The notes beneath the pieces are model-generated. The model was given only the letters and a program-made list of their open reading frames with translations. It was not told the origin of the DNA and did no database searches. Positions 24,598 to 33,171 of a stretch of DNA of 64,000 nucleotides are shown here, piece by piece. Source of the stretch: a bacterium (lineage in GTDB: Bacteria; Spirochaetota; Leptospiria; Leptospirales; Leptonemataceae); NCBI GenBank assembly GCA_024742665.1, contig JANSYA010000005.1:1-64000 (forward strand), given 5' to 3'. Numbering within the stretch: the first letter of the stretch is position 1; each line of letters starts with the position of its first letter. Position numbers and translations under genes: made by a program.

Positions 24598-26988
24598 ATG
24601 CAGGCGATTTCCGTGCTGGCCGGCGTCTACGCCGGGAACGTATGCCGGGTGTGTATCCACCCCGGAGACATCGAGCAATTCCCTGAATCGCCTCTGCCGG
24701 ATCCCGCTGCCCGCTTCGAACGCATGCCCGCCCACCGCGACGCGCAGGGCATGATCCAGTGCAAACGCAAAGGGCTGAAATTATTATACGATCCGCCGAC
24801 GGGCAACTTCACGCTGCTCGAAGCGAAAGGCGAAATCCTGCGGGGCGAATTACAGACCGGAAAATTCGGACCGGCTGAAATTCAAATTCGGACGGACGGC
24901 GACGATCGCATCTACGGCTTCGGCGCGGCCAACGGAGCCCCCGACCGCAACGATGCGAATTTTCGCCTGATCAACTACGATACGCTTTTTTATACGATCC
25001 CCCGCGCGTCTTATAGCAGCGTTCCCTTTTTTATTCTCAAGCGCGCATCGGGCTACGTCGGCGTGCTCTGGAACTCCAGCCTGCCGGCCGACGTGGCGAC
25101 GCCCGGCCACTCTCAGAAACACAAGAACGCAACGCCGGGAGACGACGCGCGCCAGGACGGCATTCGCATCGTGCCCGACAGCGGCGCAGAACCGGTGGCG
25201 ATCGACCTGCTGATCTTCACCGGCACCCCGGCCGAAATTCTGGAACGTTTCACGGAGCTCTGCGGTCGCGCCTACGTTCCGCCGGTCTGGTCCCTGGGAT
25301 TCCATCAATCGCGATGGTCCTATCGCACGGCCGAACGCGTACTGCAGCTGGCCCGGGACTTTCGCCACCACGACGTGCCCTGCGACGCGATCCACATCGA
25401 CATTCACTATATGGAACGTTACCGGGTCTTCACCTGGAATGAAAAACGTTTTCCCGATCCGAAGGGCATGCACCAGGCCCTGCAACGCCTCGGAATTCGC
25501 ACAGTCCTCTTCAACGATCCCGGCGTCTCCACCGAAGACTATGCGGTCTATCGCGACGGCCTGGAAAAGAACGTCTTCTGCCAGAAAGCCGGCGGCGGAG
25601 TCTACGTCGGGAAGGCCTGGCCGGGGGCCTCGGCCTTCCCGGATTTCGGTCGCGAAGACGTTCGCTCCTGGTGGGCAGAACAGCATCGAATCTTACTCGA
25701 AGCGGGCGTGGCGGGAATTTGCAACGACATGAACGACCCCGTCCTGCAGATCGGAAAAAAGTACGATCCCCTGAAAGAAAACATTCTGCACAAAAACGGT
25801 TCGCATCGCCTCGAACGCAATCGCTACGCGAACGACGAAGCGCAGGCGACGGTCGAGGCCTTCGAAAAGATCACGCCGGACCGGCGGCCTTTCATCATCA
25901 GTCGCTCGGGTTCGACCGGCCTGCAAAAATATTCGGCCCTGTGGACCGGCGACAACCACTCAACCTGGGCTCATCTGCGCGAAAACCTGCATATGGTTTT
26001 GAACCTGGGATTGAGCGGCATGTCCTTTACGGGAGCCGACGTGGGCGGTTTCGCCAGCGGTTTTTTTCCGGGCACGCTCAAAGTCTTTAAGCTGCGCAAG
26101 CAACGCGAGCTCTTCGCGCGCTGGCTCGAACTGGGATCGTTGATGCCCTTCTTTCGCGCCCACACCGCGCTGTATTCTTTCGATCAGGAACCCTGGAGCT
26201 TCGGCGAAGAGGTTTTGAATATCGCGCGCAAGCATATTCGCCGACGCTATCGCCTGCTGCCGTATTTATATTCGCTATTCTGGGAGAGCCACGAAACCGG
26301 CGCCCCGATAGTGCGGCCTCTATTCTATCAGTACCCCGGGCTGGGCGCGACGGAGCTGGAAGCGACGACGGACCAGTTTTTGCTGGGGCCGGACCTGCTG
26401 GCCGCGCCGATCCTGCGCCAGGGTCAGAAAATGCGTTCGGTCTATTTGCCGGAAGGCGAGTGGTACGACTTCGAAACCGGACGGCGCTATGCGGGCGGCG
26501 AAAGCCACGAATTTGAAACCCGCCCTGGATCTTATCCGCTCTTCGTCCGGGCCGGCGCGATTTTGCCTGTTTGCCCCTGCGAACTCAACGCCGAGACATC
26601 GCTGCGGGCGGGCCTGGCTCTGGAAATCTATCCTGGAAAAGCCGCGCCATTGCAGGGACGCCTGCGACTGGATGACGGCAACAACAACGCCGCTTTTCGC
26701 GGCCAGTATCTGGAACAGAGCTATACCGGCTCGATCGATCGCAGCGGCAACATCCAGTTTCAAATCGAAACGCTGCATAAAAAATATTCGCCGCCTTTCA
26801 CGAATGTCAGCGTGCGCCTGCCCGCCGGCTATCGCAGCATGAGCTTCCGGGAAAAAAGCATCGAAGGCAAAGCTCTCGACCTCATGCAAGAAGATCGCAT
26901 GCACAGCGTATCGACCTTCGAGCTGCCTCTGGGCACGACGAATGCGACCATCAACGCCGAGTTTGAATTCCGTTCCAACTGGAGTTAA
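24598..26988 (+). CDS. Glycoside hydrolase family 31 (alpha-glucosidase/alpha-xylosidase type)
   Basis: The 796-residue protein has no signal peptide and should be cytoplasmic. An N-terminal beta domain (1-220) leads into the catalytic barrel: AIHIDIHYMERYRVFTW (about 264-280), the nucleophile Asp377 in GICNDMNDP, the acid/base Asp452 in ALWTGDNHSTW, and FTGADVGGF. C-terminal beta domains start near 590. The family motif is usually W-x-D-M-N-E; here Glu is replaced by Asp380, so substrate choice is uncertain. An AraC-type regulator follows 11 bases downstream, probably in the same transcript. Confidence 0.88.
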   Translation: MQAISVLAGVYAGNVCRVCIHPGDIEQFPESPLPDPAARFERMPAHRDAQGMIQCKRKGLKLLYDPPTGNFTLLEAKGEILRGELQTGKFGPAEIQIRTDGDDRIYGFGAANGAPDRNDANFRLINYDTLFYTIPRASYSSVPFFILKRASGYVGVLWNSSLPADVATPGHSQKHKNATPGDDARQDGIRIVPDSGAEPVAIDLLIFTGTPAEILERFTELCGRAYVPPVWSLGFHQSRWSYRTAERVLQLARDFRHHDVPCDAIHIDIHYMERYRVFTWNEKRFPDPKGMHQALQRLGIRTVLFNDPGVSTEDYAVYRDGLEKNVFCQKAGGGVYVGKAWPGASAFPDFGREDVRSWWAEQHRILLEAGVAGICNDMNDPVLQIGKKYDPLKENILHKNGSHRLERNRYANDEAQATVEAFEKITPDRRPFIISRSGSTGLQKYSALWTGDNHSTWAHLRENLHMVLNLGLSGMSFTGADVGGFASGFFPGTLKVFKLRKQRELFARWLELGSLMPFFRAHTALYSFDQEPWSFGEEVLNIARKHIRRRYRLLPYLYSLFWESHETGAPIVRPLFYQYPGLGATELEATTDQFLLGPDLLAAPILRQGQKMRSVYLPEGEWYDFETGRRYAGGESHEFETRPGSYPLFVRAGAILPVCPCELNAETSLRAGLALEIYPGKAAPLQGRLRLDDGNNNAAFRGQYLEQSYTGSIDRSGNIQFQIETLHKKYSPPFTNVSVRLPAGYRSMSFREKSIEGKALDLMQEDRMHSVSTFELPLGTTNATINAEFEFRSNWS

Positions 26989-26999
26989 GGCCGCTGCCC

Positions 27000-27878
27000 A
27001 TGAAAGCATCCACGAAAGCATCCGCCAGTATAGCTTATCGTGAATTCGCGCCGCCGCCCGCGCTTTCGCGGCTGGTCGTCGCCGGCTGCGCGATTCAGAC
27101 CGGCGCGTCTTCCGCCCGGCTGCGCATACTGCCCGACGCCTGCGATTATATAGTCTTTCGCGCAAACCATGGACTGCGCCTGATCAGCGGCCGACGCGAA
27201 ACTCACGAACAGACCGCCTTCGCCGCGAACGAAAGCGTGACCGGCTTTAAATTACGGCCGGGCAGCCTGGCCGCTCTACTCGACCTGGACGCCCGCGATC
27301 TGGACAGCCATGGACTGCTGGACATCGGCGACTGCCGGGAGCGGCTCGATCGAAAGCATCGCGAAGTCTTGCTGCGCTGGGAAGATCGCTCCGCGGAGGA
27401 CTCCACGGCGCCGCGCCTGCTCGATTCCCTGGCGACAGCCGTCGGGGTTCTGGCCCGGAATCGTGAAGTCGATCGCAAGCTCGAATTCCTGGCCGCACTG
27501 CAAAGCGGCTTTCGAAACGCCCCGGAAACCAGGCTCAAGAATTTCGCACAAGAGGCCGGCATCAGCCTGCGCACGCTGGAACGCCGCGTCCAGGAAAGCT
27601 GCGGCCTGAGCCCGGCGCGCTTTCGTTCGATCGTAAGATTCTTCGGAGCCTACCGCATGCTGTCGCGCTCGATCGCAAACGATGCTGCCGGCAAAGTTGC
27701 AGCTGCCGGCATGGGCGACGCCGGCCGCAGCCTGACCGACGTGGCCCATGACGCGGGCTACGCCGACCAGGCCCATTTCATCCGAGAGTTTCGCCGCTTC
27801 GCCGGGCTCCGACCGCGCGACGCGCGGCTCTATCCGGAACGCTTCGGCCTGAATCCGGCCGCCCTGCCCAAAAGCTGA
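27000..27878 (+). CDS. AraC-family transcriptional regulator
   Basis: This 292-residue protein has a sensor-like N-terminal half (about 1-180) and a C-terminal AraC/XylS DNA-binding domain. Two helix-turn-helix units are visible: FAQEAGISLRTLERRVQESCGLSP (first) and SLTDVAHDAGYADQAHFIREFRRFAGLRP (second). The N-terminal half has the DUF6597-like pattern of a small beta barrel (ILPDACDYIVFR). It lies 11 bases after the GH31 gene, so it may control that gene in response to a sugar; this is inference. About 15 residues are inserted between its two DNA-binding units (NDAAGKVAAAGMGDAG). Confidence 0.85.
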   Translation: MKASTKASASIAYREFAPPPALSRLVVAGCAIQTGASSARLRILPDACDYIVFRANHGLRLISGRRETHEQTAFAANESVTGFKLRPGSLAALLDLDARDLDSHGLLDIGDCRERLDRKHREVLLRWEDRSAEDSTAPRLLDSLATAVGVLARNREVDRKLEFLAALQSGFRNAPETRLKNFAQEAGISLRTLERRVQESCGLSPARFRSIVRFFGAYRMLSRSIANDAAGKVAAAGMGDAGRSLTDVAHDAGYADQAHFIREFRRFAGLRPRDARLYPERFGLNPAALPKS

Positions 27879-27884
27879 ACTCTT

Positions 27885-28850
27885 TCACAGTTCGTTAAAA
27901 AACGCGCGTAGATCCAGGGCCACGCGTTCCGGCGCTTCTTCATGCGGCACGTGACCGACGCCCGCGTACAAAATCTGGCGCGCTCCAGGAATATCCCGCA
28001 CAAACTTCGGCGAGTGAGCCGCGGGAACCCATTCATCGTCGGCGCCCCACAGCACCAGCGTCGGCAAATTCAATCCCGGGATCTTTGCCTCGTCGACATC
28101 CAGCTCGTGATTCACGCGCTGGATAAACGCCGCCCGATTGCCTTCGCGCAGCAGCAATTCGAAATGCCGGTCCACCAGCTCTCGCGAGATGAGCGCGTCA
28201 TCGCCGTAGACTTCGCGCAAACTCTGCTGAATCAAAAAGTACGGCGTGATATAGCGCTGAGCTCCGCCCAGCACCGGAATGCGGGCGGCCGCAATCGCCA
28301 GCGGCTTGTCCGGCCAGAGATAACCAAGCGAATCCAGCAGCACCAGCCCACGAGCGCGATCCGGAAAGCGCAGCGCAAACTCCCAGGCGATGCGACCGCC
28401 CAGGGAGTTGCCGACCAGCGTTACGGGCTCAGGAATACCCAGAGCGTCGAGCATACTGCGCACAAATTCGGCGTCTTCCGTCGGAGAATAATCGCATCCG
28501 GTGCAGGGCCCGGTCAATCCGAAGCCCGGCAAATCAAAGCGCAGCACGCGATAATCCTTTGCCAGTTTTCGCGTAAGCTCGTCGAAGGTATGCAGAGAAG
28601 AGGCCGTCCCGTGAATCAAAACCAGCGTGGGCGCGTCCGGACTATTTTCAGGACCTTCGTCGCGATAGTGGACGCGCAAACCAGGCGACAGCTCCAGAAA
28701 ACGCGAAGCGCCGGTCGCGTATTTCGCCTCCAGCTTTTCGGCCGGCAAATCAAACTGCACGAAGCTGCTCAAGGCGATTCCGACAGCGGTCGCGAAAAGC
28801 AGCACGCAGCCAGCCACGGCATGTTTACGAATCGATTTTAATACATTCAT
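27885..28850 (-). CDS. Alpha/beta hydrolase, membrane-anchored
   Basis: The 321-residue protein has an N-terminal membrane helix (about 11-30) and then a complete alpha/beta hydrolase fold. The oxyanion motif is LIHGTAS, the nucleophile is Ser149 in VGNSLGG, the acid is in LWGADDEWV and the catalytic His is in YAGVGHVPHEE. It probably hydrolyses an ester or similar substrate at the periplasmic side. A CTGC motif (about 116-119) in the cap region could form a disulfide. It converges on the AraC gene with 6 bases between stop codons. Substrate unknown. Confidence 0.85.
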   Translation of the reverse strand: MNVLKSIRKHAVAGCVLLFATAVGIALSSFVQFDLPAEKLEAKYATGASRFLELSPGLRVHYRDEGPENSPDAPTLVLIHGTASSLHTFDELTRKLAKDYRVLRFDLPGFGLTGPCTGCDYSPTEDAEFVRSMLDALGIPEPVTLVGNSLGGRIAWEFALRFPDRARGLVLLDSLGYLWPDKPLAIAAARIPVLGGAQRYITPYFLIQQSLREVYGDDALISRELVDRHFELLLREGNRAAFIQRVNHELDVDEAKIPGLNLPTLVLWGADDEWVPAAHSPKFVRDIPGARQILYAGVGHVPHEEAPERVALDLRAFFNEL

Positions 28851-28936
28851 GCGAAGAGTTTAGGCGAGCGCGCGCCGAAAAAATTGAACAAAAGCGACAG
28901 CCTACAAAAAAAGGCGGACCGCCCGGCGGTCATGGC

Positions 28937-30160
28937 ATGCGCCCCGAAGGCTTCGTAGCGCCCAGGAACTCGCCGGCTGACCCGGCGCTCGCCGAAAGTC
29001 CCGCCGACGCTTTATTTAACCCCGTGAGCCCGCAGCCTTCGCACGAATCGCCGGAATTCCCGACCGAGTATGAAAGCGTTTTGCAGCGCATCGACGCTCT
29101 CGATCCTGTCGCCTACGGCAGCACGCGCAATTACATCGACGGGGCGGTGAGCTATCTTTCGCCGTACATCTCCAGGGGCGTCGTCTCCGCGAAATTCGTG
29201 ATGGAACGAGTGCTGAATCGAGGCTCTGCATCCGGGCAGTTTGACCTCCGGCAGATCGAGAAATTTATTCAGGAACTCGCCTGGCGCGATTACTGGCAGC
29301 AAGTCTGGCTGGCGAAGGGCGAGGCGATCGACGAAGATCTGCGCCGTTCGCAGCCGGGCGTCATCCATCACGCCATGCCGACCGCATTGGTCCGGGCAAA
29401 GACCGGCATCGAAGCAATCGACGAGGGCATCCGCCGGCTGTATGCCAGCGGCTATCTGCACAATCATCTGCGGATGTACGTCGCGGCTCTGGCCTGTAGC
29501 ATCGGCGGCAGCCATTGGCGGCTCCCGGCGCGCTGGATGTACTACCACCTGCTCGACGGCGACTGGGCGAGCAACGCCCTGAGCTGGCAGTGGGTCGCAG
29601 GAGCGAACAGCGCGAAGCAGTACGTGGCCAATCAGGAGAATATCAATAAGTACTGCCGCACGAATCAGCGCGCGACCTTTCTGGACATTGAGTACGAGAG
29701 CTTCGCGAATCTGGAATGTCCGACCGTTCTCCGAGAAACGAGCAAAGCGACACTCGAAACGCGATTGCCACAAACTCCGCAGCCGGTGCTCAATCCGGAA
29801 TTCCCAACGCTAATTTATGATTCATACAACTTAGACCCGAACTGGCGCGCCGCCGAACACGCGAATCGCATCCTCTTATTGGAACCGTCTCACTTCGCCC
29901 GCTACCCGGTCAGCGAAAAGAGCCTGGCCTTTCGCCTTGAACTCGCCCGGCGCATTCCGGATATGCAAATCTTCGCCGGTGAGTTCTCCGAGCTGCAAAC
30001 GCTGATAGGATCGCACTCAAAGCAGCCCGTTTATTATAAAACGCATCCGACGAACGGGCATTATACGGGCGTCGCCGATGAACGCGAATGGATGTTTCCG
30101 GTAACGGGATACTATCCATCGTTTTTCGCGTACTGGAAAAAGTGTCGCAAATTTTTGTAG
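28937..30160 (+). CDS. Photolyase/cryptochrome-like protein with FAD domain at the N-terminus
   Basis: This 407-residue protein starts with about 40 variable residues and then the helical FAD-binding domain of photolyases (about 60-270): STRNYIDGAVSYLSPYISRG, FIQELAWRDYWQQVW, LHNHLRMYVA, YYHLLDGDWASNALSWQWVAG and QENINKY. In ordinary photolyases this domain is C-terminal. Here an alpha/beta segment follows it (about 290-400; LLLEPSHFARYPVSEKSLAF, then MQIFAGE), resembling the antenna half, so the domain order is reversed. The photolyase FAD-pocket motifs appear kept, but repair activity is unproven. Related short proteins occur in Bacteroidetes. Confidence 0.8.
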   Translation: MRPEGFVAPRNSPADPALAESPADALFNPVSPQPSHESPEFPTEYESVLQRIDALDPVAYGSTRNYIDGAVSYLSPYISRGVVSAKFVMERVLNRGSASGQFDLRQIEKFIQELAWRDYWQQVWLAKGEAIDEDLRRSQPGVIHHAMPTALVRAKTGIEAIDEGIRRLYASGYLHNHLRMYVAALACSIGGSHWRLPARWMYYHLLDGDWASNALSWQWVAGANSAKQYVANQENINKYCRTNQRATFLDIEYESFANLECPTVLRETSKATLETRLPQTPQPVLNPEFPTLIYDSYNLDPNWRAAEHANRILLLEPSHFARYPVSEKSLAFRLELARRIPDMQIFAGEFSELQTLIGSHSKQPVYYKTHPTNGHYTGVADEREWMFPVTGYYPSFFAYWKKCRKFL

Positions 30161-30178
30161 AAACGCCTGCGTTCCAGC

Positions 30179-31003
30179 TCAGGCCGTACGCGAATTCTTA
30201 ATTTCGGTGATCAGCTCGCTGATTTGCCGCACGCGGGCGAGCGACTTCCCCGAAAGGGCGGGATAGCGTTTGGAGACGTCGCGAAAGAGCACCTGTACGC
30301 GGGCCAGTTCGCCGATATAGTCGCGGACCCAGGAGTTCTTGAAACGATTGCTGCGGCGTTCGAAGCGACGCACGGTTTCGCGCAGCACGGCTTCGGCGCG
30401 GGTATAGTACTCGATCGCCTGGTCGTAGGGGTGGGCCGGCATGTCATCGTCGACTCCGCCTTTGCGGCGCGACGGGCGATACTCGCGCACATTCGTGCGC
30501 TTGCCGTAGACCTGGGTCGACTCGTCGTCGCCCCAGATCATATCCGAAAGATTTACGTAGATGTCGCCGAGGGGAGAGTTTTCGTCCGGCGGCGTAAAGA
30601 CCGTGCGAAACGACGACTTGCGACTGGCTTCCCGGGCGAAACGCCGGCCGGCCTCATACGGATCGCGAAAGGGATTGTTGCCGAAGCCGGCGAAGCCGTT
30701 CCCACGCTGATTCGCTGCGCCGCCCGCGGCCGGACCCCTGGCACCGCGAGCATCGCCCGGCGCCTGGCCGCGCGCCGGACCCGGCGAGTGAATCGTGGAC
30801 GCAGGACGCGACGGTCGAGCTGGAACGCCTTTCTTGAATTCAGCGTAAGCTTCGATCAACAGACGGCTGTGGCCGTCGTCGGCCTGGCGATTGGCATCGG
30901 GATGATGCTGCTTGATGCGCGACCGGAAAGCCTTTTTCACGGCTTCCGGACCGTCTCCGGGAGCGACGCCCAGGGCCTTGCAATATTTATCGAAGTTATG
31001 CAC
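30179..31003 (-). CDS. J-domain (DnaJ-like) protein
   Basis: The 274-residue protein has an N-terminal J domain (about 3-60) with the Hsp70-stimulating motif His34-Pro35-Asp36 in KQHHPDANR. The middle (about 65-120) is Pro/Gly/Ala-rich, and the C-terminal half is a charged helical region with no zinc-finger or DnaJ C-terminal substrate domains. It is therefore a type III co-chaperone that targets DnaK to a specific partner. It is the third gene of an operon with the YqjD-like and holin-like genes (gaps 18 and 12 bases). Confidence 0.85.
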   Translation of the reverse strand: MHNFDKYCKALGVAPGDGPEAVKKAFRSRIKQHHPDANRQADDGHSRLLIEAYAEFKKGVPARPSRPASTIHSPGPARGQAPGDARGARGPAAGGAANQRGNGFAGFGNNPFRDPYEAGRRFAREASRKSSFRTVFTPPDENSPLGDIYVNLSDMIWGDDESTQVYGKRTNVREYRPSRRKGGVDDDMPAHPYDQAIEYYTRAEAVLRETVRRFERRSNRFKNSWVRDYIGELARVQVLFRDVSKRYPALSGKSLARVRQISELITEIKNSRTA

Positions 31004-31015
31004 GCTCAGTAGTTC

Positions 31016-31558
31016 TCAATAGGAATCGTCGTCACTATAGAGATCGTCCTCTGGCTCTCTCTGTTCCAGCAATTTCCCGCCGGTTTTCAAAAGAATTGCG
31101 AACAAAAAGACCGCCAGCAGCAAAAATCCCAGAAAAAGCGCAAAAGACGCGAGCATCGGGCTGCCGAAGGCCCAGGCCAGCAATTGATAAAACCCCAGAG
31201 CCAGCAGCCAGATCGCCACGACAATGCAGGTCATCCCGGCTACGAAAAGGCCGATGGCGGTGATCAGCAGCCGGGCCCGGTAGCGAGCCTCGACTTTCAG
31301 GAAGCTGCGCAGGGACCGGCTCCAGTTGCGCCAGTCGAGCAGCATCACGACCAGGTTTTCGAAAAGGGCGTAGTACTTCCGTACGACCGACTCCGAATCC
31401 AGATCCGATTTCGATCCTGAGGCGCCGCCGCTACGCCGGCTTTCGCGCTCGCTTTCATCGGGCCCGTCGTCGGCGAAGAAATCGTCTTCGTCCGGGTCGC
31501 GGGCTTCGCGATCCCGGTCTCGATTACGCGCCCGGTCTTTATCGCGATCGTCAGGCAT
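31016..31558 (-). CDS. Holin-like (Phage_holin_3_6 / YqjE type) membrane protein
   Basis: This 180-residue protein starts with about 60 charged residues (alternating Asp and Arg, low complexity), followed by an amphipathic region and two membrane helices (about 95-120 and 128-158), then an acidic tail. The two-helix hairpin after a charged linker is the pattern of the YqjE/holin-X group found on bacterial chromosomes, which is unrelated to lysis. It lies between the YqjD-like and J-domain genes. The pairing of YqjD- and YqjE-like genes is common. Its exact role is unknown, probably envelope stress. Confidence 0.7.
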   Translation of the reverse strand: MPDDRDKDRARNRDRDREARDPDEDDFFADDGPDESERESRRSGGASGSKSDLDSESVVRKYYALFENLVVMLLDWRNWSRSLRSFLKVEARYRARLLITAIGLFVAGMTCIVVAIWLLALGFYQLLAWAFGSPMLASFALFLGFLLLAVFLFAILLKTGGKLLEQREPEDDLYSDDDSY

Positions 31559-31576
31559 ACCAAAAGTCGGAGCGGA

Positions 31577-31852
31577 TTATTTTCCGCGCATGAGCAGGCC
31601 CAGAATGATGCCCACGCCCAGACCGGTCGCACCGGCGATCAGTGCCGCTTGCTGCGGATTTTCTTTGCAGTATTCAGCGACCGAGTCGATCACTTCGCCG
31701 GAGCGCTCGCGATAGACCTGGCCTTTTTCTTTCAGATCCCGCAGGCCCGCGCTTGCGCGATCCTGAAGTTCGGCGACGTCCGCTTTTAAAGACTGCACGG
31801 AGTCTTTGAGGCGCGTCATTGTATCGTCGTTGTTTTCTATATCAGTTGCCAT
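31577..31852 (-). CDS. YqjD/ElaB-like (DUF883) membrane-anchored small protein
   Basis: The 91-residue protein has a helical, coiled-coil-like stretch (about 10-60) and one C-terminal membrane helix with a glycine-rich motif (AALIAGATGLGVGIILGLLMRGK), the tail that DUF883 proteins share. Enterobacterial homologues associate with ribosomes at the inner membrane in stationary phase; that role cannot be assumed here. It is first in the operon with the holin-like and J-domain genes. Confidence 0.8.
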   Translation of the reverse strand: MATDIENNDDTMTRLKDSVQSLKADVAELQDRASAGLRDLKEKGQVYRERSGEVIDSVAEYCKENPQQAALIAGATGLGVGIILGLLMRGK

Positions 31853-31998
31853 GATGTTTCCCTGGTTGGTTCCGGGCGGATCGCCCGCAGAAACCGCTGC
31901 CGCCTCGAATCTCTTTTAAATCGTGGGGATGTAAACGACTTTATTTTCTCGAAGCGCCGACGCGGCCCGGAATGCCGCATATTTGCCTGAAATACTGG

Positions 31999-33030
31999 CT
32001 AGCTATAAGGCGATGAATCGTCGGGATTCTGTACTCGCCGCGAATCGGTTTCGGACGTATCCTGACGCTGTGGAATACCCGGCGCATTCGACGCCTGGTC
32101 GAAACCAATCCGATCTCCGGAACCCGCATCTTTCGGCGCATCGCCGCTGGATTCATCGGACCCCGGGACACTGCCCGCTCCCATCAGAAGAGTCGCGGCC
32201 GAGCCGTGCACGGTGTAGTGCAAAGGCGTCGTAACCAGCGCCCCGATTCCACAGCAAAAGAATCCAATCAGCACGCCGATTTCCGTCACCAGAGTCAGCA
32301 GCGCGAGCTGGAGCTGCTGCGGCGCGGTCAATCGCCAGGACTCGACCACCGCGGCGATCACACCGAGCTTACGCTCCAGAATCAGCGGAAAGACCAGCAG
32401 CAGCCGACCGTCCAGATAAATCTTGAAGCCGACGATGATCGCCAGGAAGGTACCCATAATCAAGAAGCCGGTGTCGGCCGCTTCCAGATCATCCAGTTGC
32501 TCTTCAACGGCGGCACTGCTCGCCGCCAGAACGATCAGCATAATCGAGAGTACGAAAGGTATGATGAGCTGGATAAAGGCCGTTAATAGTGCGCCGCCGG
32601 AAACCGCACCCGCCCGGTGGAAGCCGCTGAAAATATCTTCTACCCGGCCAGCGCCGCGCACCAGGTTCATACCCAGGATTTGCATCCCGGCCTGGAGCAT
32701 ACGATACAGCACGAACAGCGCCAGAAGACCGCCGAAGGCGAGCGCTACGACAGCCAGAGCGGCACCGATGTCATCCACACCCACAAAGTTACCAAAGGCG
32801 GTCAGAATCGCCGTATAAGCGAATCCCACAAGCACGACCATGACAATTGTCGCCAGAATCCCCGGTCCTGGATTGCGGCGAAAGGCCTCTGCGCCCTCAC
32901 TCAAGCAGCGCATAAAAGAAAATGATTCGCCTTCGCCCGGCAGGCGGTGGCTTTCAAAGGCCGAATCCGGCGCGGCGTAAACATCATCTTCCATTCGCGC
33001 GATGAGAGCCGCCGCCCGCTCTGACTTCAA
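31999..33030 (-). CDS. Multi-pass membrane protein of unknown function
   Basis: This 343-residue protein has an N-terminal charged region (1-55), about six membrane helices (about 60 to 285) with glycine-rich kinks, and a hydrophilic low-complexity tail of about 60 residues rich in Ser, Asp and Gly. The helix arrangement with a RRNPGPGILATI start and a LYRMLQAGMQI motif resembles glycerophosphoryl-transfer/DUF975-like membrane proteins, but I cannot assign a family. It lies upstream of the YqjD operon on the same strand with 146 bases between. Confidence 0.65.
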   Translation of the reverse strand: MKSERAAALIARMEDDVYAAPDSAFESHRLPGEGESFSFMRCLSEGAEAFRRNPGPGILATIVMVVLVGFAYTAILTAFGNFVGVDDIGAALAVVALAFGGLLALFVLYRMLQAGMQILGMNLVRGAGRVEDIFSGFHRAGAVSGGALLTAFIQLIIPFVLSIMLIVLAASSAAVEEQLDDLEAADTGFLIMGTFLAIIVGFKIYLDGRLLLVFPLILERKLGVIAAVVESWRLTAPQQLQLALLTLVTEIGVLIGFFCCGIGALVTTPLHYTVHGSAATLLMGAGSVPGSDESSGDAPKDAGSGDRIGFDQASNAPGIPQRQDTSETDSRRVQNPDDSSPYS

Positions 33031-33171
33031 GGAAAATCAAAAGGAGACTCGAAGGCCTTCCGGTCCTGAATTGGAGTCCGGAAGACAGTAGATGGGAGAA
33101 CTTATCCACGCTAAAAGGGCTTGGCAAATGGTGCACCGCACAAAACGTGGTGCTTTGACAGGAATTTGCCT

